From the NCBI GenBank assembly GCA_003058525.1, contig QBVD01000019.1, positions 1 to 45,863 of the forward strand: a DNA stretch of 45,863 bases, given 5' to 3'. The DNA is from a gamma proteobacterium symbiont of Ctena orbiculata (GTDB lineage Bacteria > Pseudomonadota > Gammaproteobacteria > Chromatiales > Chromatiaceae). How positions within the stretch are numbered: the stretch's first letter is position 1; each line of letters opens with the position of its first letter. This document shows, in pieces, positions 43,649 to 45,863 of the stretch. The notes beneath the pieces were generated by a model, which was not told the DNA's origin, did no database searches, and saw only the letters and a program-made list of their open reading frames with translations. The translations under genes and the position numbers were made by a program.

Positions 43649-43677
43649 TTGTCCTTTAAGTAAATCCAACTTATCCT
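43649..43677 (+). promoter_or_regulatory. Candidate promoter of the HTH-GHKL-DUF4325 gene
   Basis: TTGTCC (43649-43654), a 17-base spacer and TATCCT (43672-43677) form a plausible sigma-70 promoter, with four of six matches in each box. Both boxes overlap TCCTTTAAG motifs, which fits repression. Confidence 0.42.
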
Positions 43678-43703
43678 TTAAGAAAACGATTATCTTAAAG
43701 GAC
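43652..43703 (+). promoter_or_regulatory. Triple TCCTTTAAG operator, two copies as palindrome
   Basis: TCCTTTAAG occurs at 43652-43660 and 43674-43682 in direct orientation (22 bp apart, about two helical turns), and inverted at 43694-43702. The last two form a perfect palindrome with 10-bp arms, TCCTTTAAGA and TCTTAAAGGA, and a 9-bp spacer (43674-43702). The last arm contains AAAGGA, the Shine-Dalgarno sequence of the gene starting at 43709. This looks like an autoregulatory operator. Confidence 0.7.
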
Positions 43704-43708
43704 CCACT

Positions 43709-44752
43709 GTGAATAACAGAGAAAGAGGCGAGAAAATCAGGCGCCAAATAGTCCGGGATGTGAGACACCATCCCACTGATATTTCAAAACATATTGCCAG
43801 TTTATTCTCAATAACCCCCCAGGCCGTAAATAATCATATTAAACGTCTGGAAAAAGAAGGGTGGCTAAGTTCGACGGGCAGCGGCAAGGGAAAACGATAT
43901 TTTCTGGGCGACTCAAGGAAACATAACTCATTGTTTCCGCTTACAGATGAGTTTACGGAAGATGGCGTTTGGAGAGACCATTTTTCCTTCTTATTTGATG
44001 GCCTGCCCGAGAACATATTCGATATATGCCACTACGGCTTTACTGAAATGGTAAATAATGTGATTGACCATTCCAGCGGTGAGCATATCTTTATCTCTGC
44101 CATGAGAGATCAAGAAAAAATCATGATTTTCGTGATGGATGATGGCGAAGGTATTTTCAGAAAAATCAAGCGGCTTTGCGAATTAAGCGACGAGCGCCAA
44201 GCCTTGTTCGAGTTATCAAAAGGGAAACTGACAACTGACCCGGACAATCATACAGGTGAAGGTATTTTTTTTACTTCCAGGGTATTTGATCAATTTGAAA
44301 TCGATTCACGAGGCACAAAATTCAGCCACGATGACAGTTTCGAATTTGATTATATTTTGGAAACAAACATTACAAGCAGTGAAGTCGGCACGGCAGTCTA
44401 CATGCTCATCAATCGGGATTCCGAGCGCAATATTCAAACCGTATTTGATGATTTTGCCGGGCCGGATGAGTTTCAGTTCAATAAAACGGTTATCCCTGTC
44501 CGGCTGGCTCAGTATGGAACTGAAAAGCTAGTCTCAAGATCTCAAGCGAAAAGATTATTAGCCCGTATAGAGAGATTTCAATACGTCATCTTTGACTTTG
44601 AGGGCGTATCGGCCATTGGCCAAGCTTTTGCCGATGAAATTTTTCGCGTATACGCACAGAACCACCCAGACATTGCGTTGTTACCTGACAACATGGTGTC
44701 TAATGTAGAGAAGATGGTCAGGCGGGCAATTTCGTCAAAGGCGGTTAATTAG
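43709..44752 (+). CDS. One-protein regulator: winged helix, GHKL ATPase, STAS-like DUF4325
   Basis: A 347-residue cytoplasmic protein. Residues 1-70 are a winged-helix DNA-binding domain (SITPQAVNNHIKRLEKEGWL, then a basic wing). Residues 90-240 are a GHKL/anti-sigma-type ATP-binding domain: N box EMVNNVIDHS, G1 DDGEGIF, G2 HTGEGIFF. Residues 255-345 match the STAS-like DUF4325: SRSQAKRLLARIERF, FDFEGVSAIGQAFADEIFRV. No phospho-acceptor His was seen. The start is GTG with AAAGGA six bases upstream. It is much more AT-rich than btuD before it and the btuD fragment behind it, which suggests transfer. The signal and target genes are unknown; three operator-like motifs at its start suggest autoregulation. 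Confidence 0.82.
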   Translation: MNNRERGEKIRRQIVRDVRHHPTDISKHIASLFSITPQAVNNHIKRLEKEGWLSSTGSGKGKRYFLGDSRKHNSLFPLTDEFTEDGVWRDHFSFLFDGLPENIFDICHYGFTEMVNNVIDHSSGEHIFISAMRDQEKIMIFVMDDGEGIFRKIKRLCELSDERQALFELSKGKLTTDPDNHTGEGIFFTSRVFDQFEIDSRGTKFSHDDSFEFDYILETNITSSEVGTAVYMLINRDSERNIQTVFDDFAGPDEFQFNKTVIPVRLAQYGTEKLVSRSQAKRLLARIERFQYVIFDFEGVSAIGQAFADEIFRVYAQNHPDIALLPDNMVSNVEKMVRRAISSKAVN

Positions 44753-44792
44753 CTCAAAAACAATCCCCCGCGTGGATTATATAGCGGGATAA

Positions 44793-45709
44793 CACACCAC
44801 CTGGGGCCCTGGCAGGAGCCGGGAGGAGAGGACAGGGAGATCATCGACAGGGTCGTCCGGCAGACTGATTTGATACCGTTCAGAGATCGCGCATTCAACA
44901 CCCTCTCCGGCGGCGAACAGGCCAGGGTCCTGCTCGCCCGCGCCCTGGTCACCGAATCCGACATCCTGCTGGCGGACGAACCCGTCTTCGCCCTCGACCC
45001 CGCCCATCAACTCGACGTCATGACCCTGCTCAGCGAACACTGCGAGGCGGGACACGCCGTCATCGTCGTGCTGCACGACCTCAACCTTGCCGCCCACTAC
45101 TGTCAGCGACTGCAACTGCTCTATGAAGGCAGCACCCTCGCCGACGGCGAAGTCGAAACAGTCTTGTCGGAGGAGAACCTTATGCGTGCCTATGAGATCG
45201 CAATCAATCCACCGGCAGAGACCGCATCGCTGTTCACTTGGTCGCTGATCTTCTTCGCTATAGTAACTGTCATTACGGGTATGTTCTTTTTCAATACCAA
45301 TAACTCAGTAAAAAGTCTTGATACCAAAACCCACAAGCCAGATAACATCACAGCAGAGAAGACAACTCAGACAACAACACCTTTTACTCAACACGAGGAA
45401 ACGAATAATAGAGAGGAAACAGGACGTATAGAAGACGATTATCAACCACACCAGGACCAACCTGACATGACGGAGGTTTTCGAAACCGCGACTAACATTC
45501 ACAATAACGCCACGGAATTTTATAATACCGTATTCCCCGGCATGGTGCAGAACTCTACCGGAAACTACGTTCATGAGGCCTACTCTGAGGCAACAATAGG
45601 CGAAGGTTTACCACCCACAAACAAAGCCACAAACAAGACACCCACTCTACAGTGTACCAATTACATTAGAAACACGACCATTTCTATCCGACCTGCATCA
45701 ATCAATTAG
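44793..45709 (+). pseudogene. 5'-truncated btuD paralogue fused to a membrane segment and Thr/Asn-rich tail
   Basis: From 44793 to about 45200 this repeats the second half of btuD (from residue 103 on) at high identity: LSGGE, ILLADEP and VLHDLN are intact, but Walker A and the Q-loop are missing. The frame is open from just after the preceding stop at 44750-44752 but has no good start; TTG 44870 is the first. After the homology ends, the same frame continues without a break into a membrane helix (FTWSLIFFAIVTVITGMFFF) and about 150 residues rich in Thr, Asn, Glu and Gln. The ATPase part cannot work alone. The tail may be a remnant of another gene joined by recombination. Confidence 0.75.
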
Positions 45710-45863
45710 CATTGAAATTCTTTGTTTCTCGGGAAAGATTTCACTATCAATCACTCTGAAACTGAAATCCTAAACAACCTCAACCCTCAGCATGGGGCTG
45801 ATTCACTATTTTGCTTGCTTCAGGTATGAAGCTTTAGGTGAAATAGCGTAAAGCAGCGCTCAA
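45710..45863. other. Window end, nothing recognised
   Basis: No gene start, RNA gene or clear terminator was seen in these last 154 bases. Confidence 0.4.

Overview
The window looks like chromosomal DNA of a sulfur-oxidising gammaproteobacterium. The main reasons are the adenylylsulfate reductase pair aprB-aprA, the def-fmt-rsmB-DUF4390-ntrY-ntrX and dprA-smg-topA blocks whose order is typical of Chromatiales-like gammaproteobacteria, a stand-alone RlmK domain, and a PEP-CTERM protein. A relative of Sedimenticola or Candidatus Thiodiazotropha would fit. That lineage is an inference from gene content only. No rRNA, tRNA or CRISPR array was seen.

Layout. 1-5.4 kb is a looser, more AT-rich accessory stretch: a DHH-family phosphoesterase, a decayed REP-type (Y1) transposase, a divergent sulfotransferase-like protein, and a pair encoding a trypsin-like lipoprotein and an exported protein. 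5.6-10.2 kb holds a Ycf46-like AAA+ ATPase, a receiver domain tethered to the membrane, phhB and a cysteine-cluster protein, with a modular palindromic element between the last two. 10.5-13.0 kb is aprBA (minus strand). Diverging from it, 13.5-16.5 kb is a five-gene cluster joined by TGATG or longer overlaps: thioredoxin-HEAT fusion, unknown protein, DUF423, RlmK, YqaA. A PEP-CTERM gene with a good sigma-54 promoter follows, then trkA-trkH (minus), a PhoX-family lipoprotein with a collagen-like linker, and a dihaem lipoprotein. 24.1-31.2 kb (minus) is def-fmt-rsmB-DUF4390-ntrY-ntrX. Diverging from it, 31.3-36.4 kb is LysM-dprA-smg-topA.

36.4-36.9 kb carries the same modular palindromic element again, here amplified into about four 124-bp tandem copies that include the 3' end of the neighbouring YqiA-like hydrolase gene. 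After a methyltransferase gene comes a cobalamin riboswitch controlling btuB-btuF-btuC-btuD (38.5-43.6 kb), a vitamin B12 uptake system.

The most unusual part is 43.6-45.7 kb. Directly behind btuD sits an AT-rich gene for a one-protein regulator (winged-helix DNA-binding domain, GHKL ATPase, STAS-like DUF4325). Its start is preceded by three copies of a TCCTTTAAG motif, two of which form a perfect 10-bp-arm palindrome that also contains the Shine-Dalgarno sequence. It is followed by a second btuD that has lost its 5' half and whose 3' end runs into a membrane segment and a Thr/Asn-rich tail.
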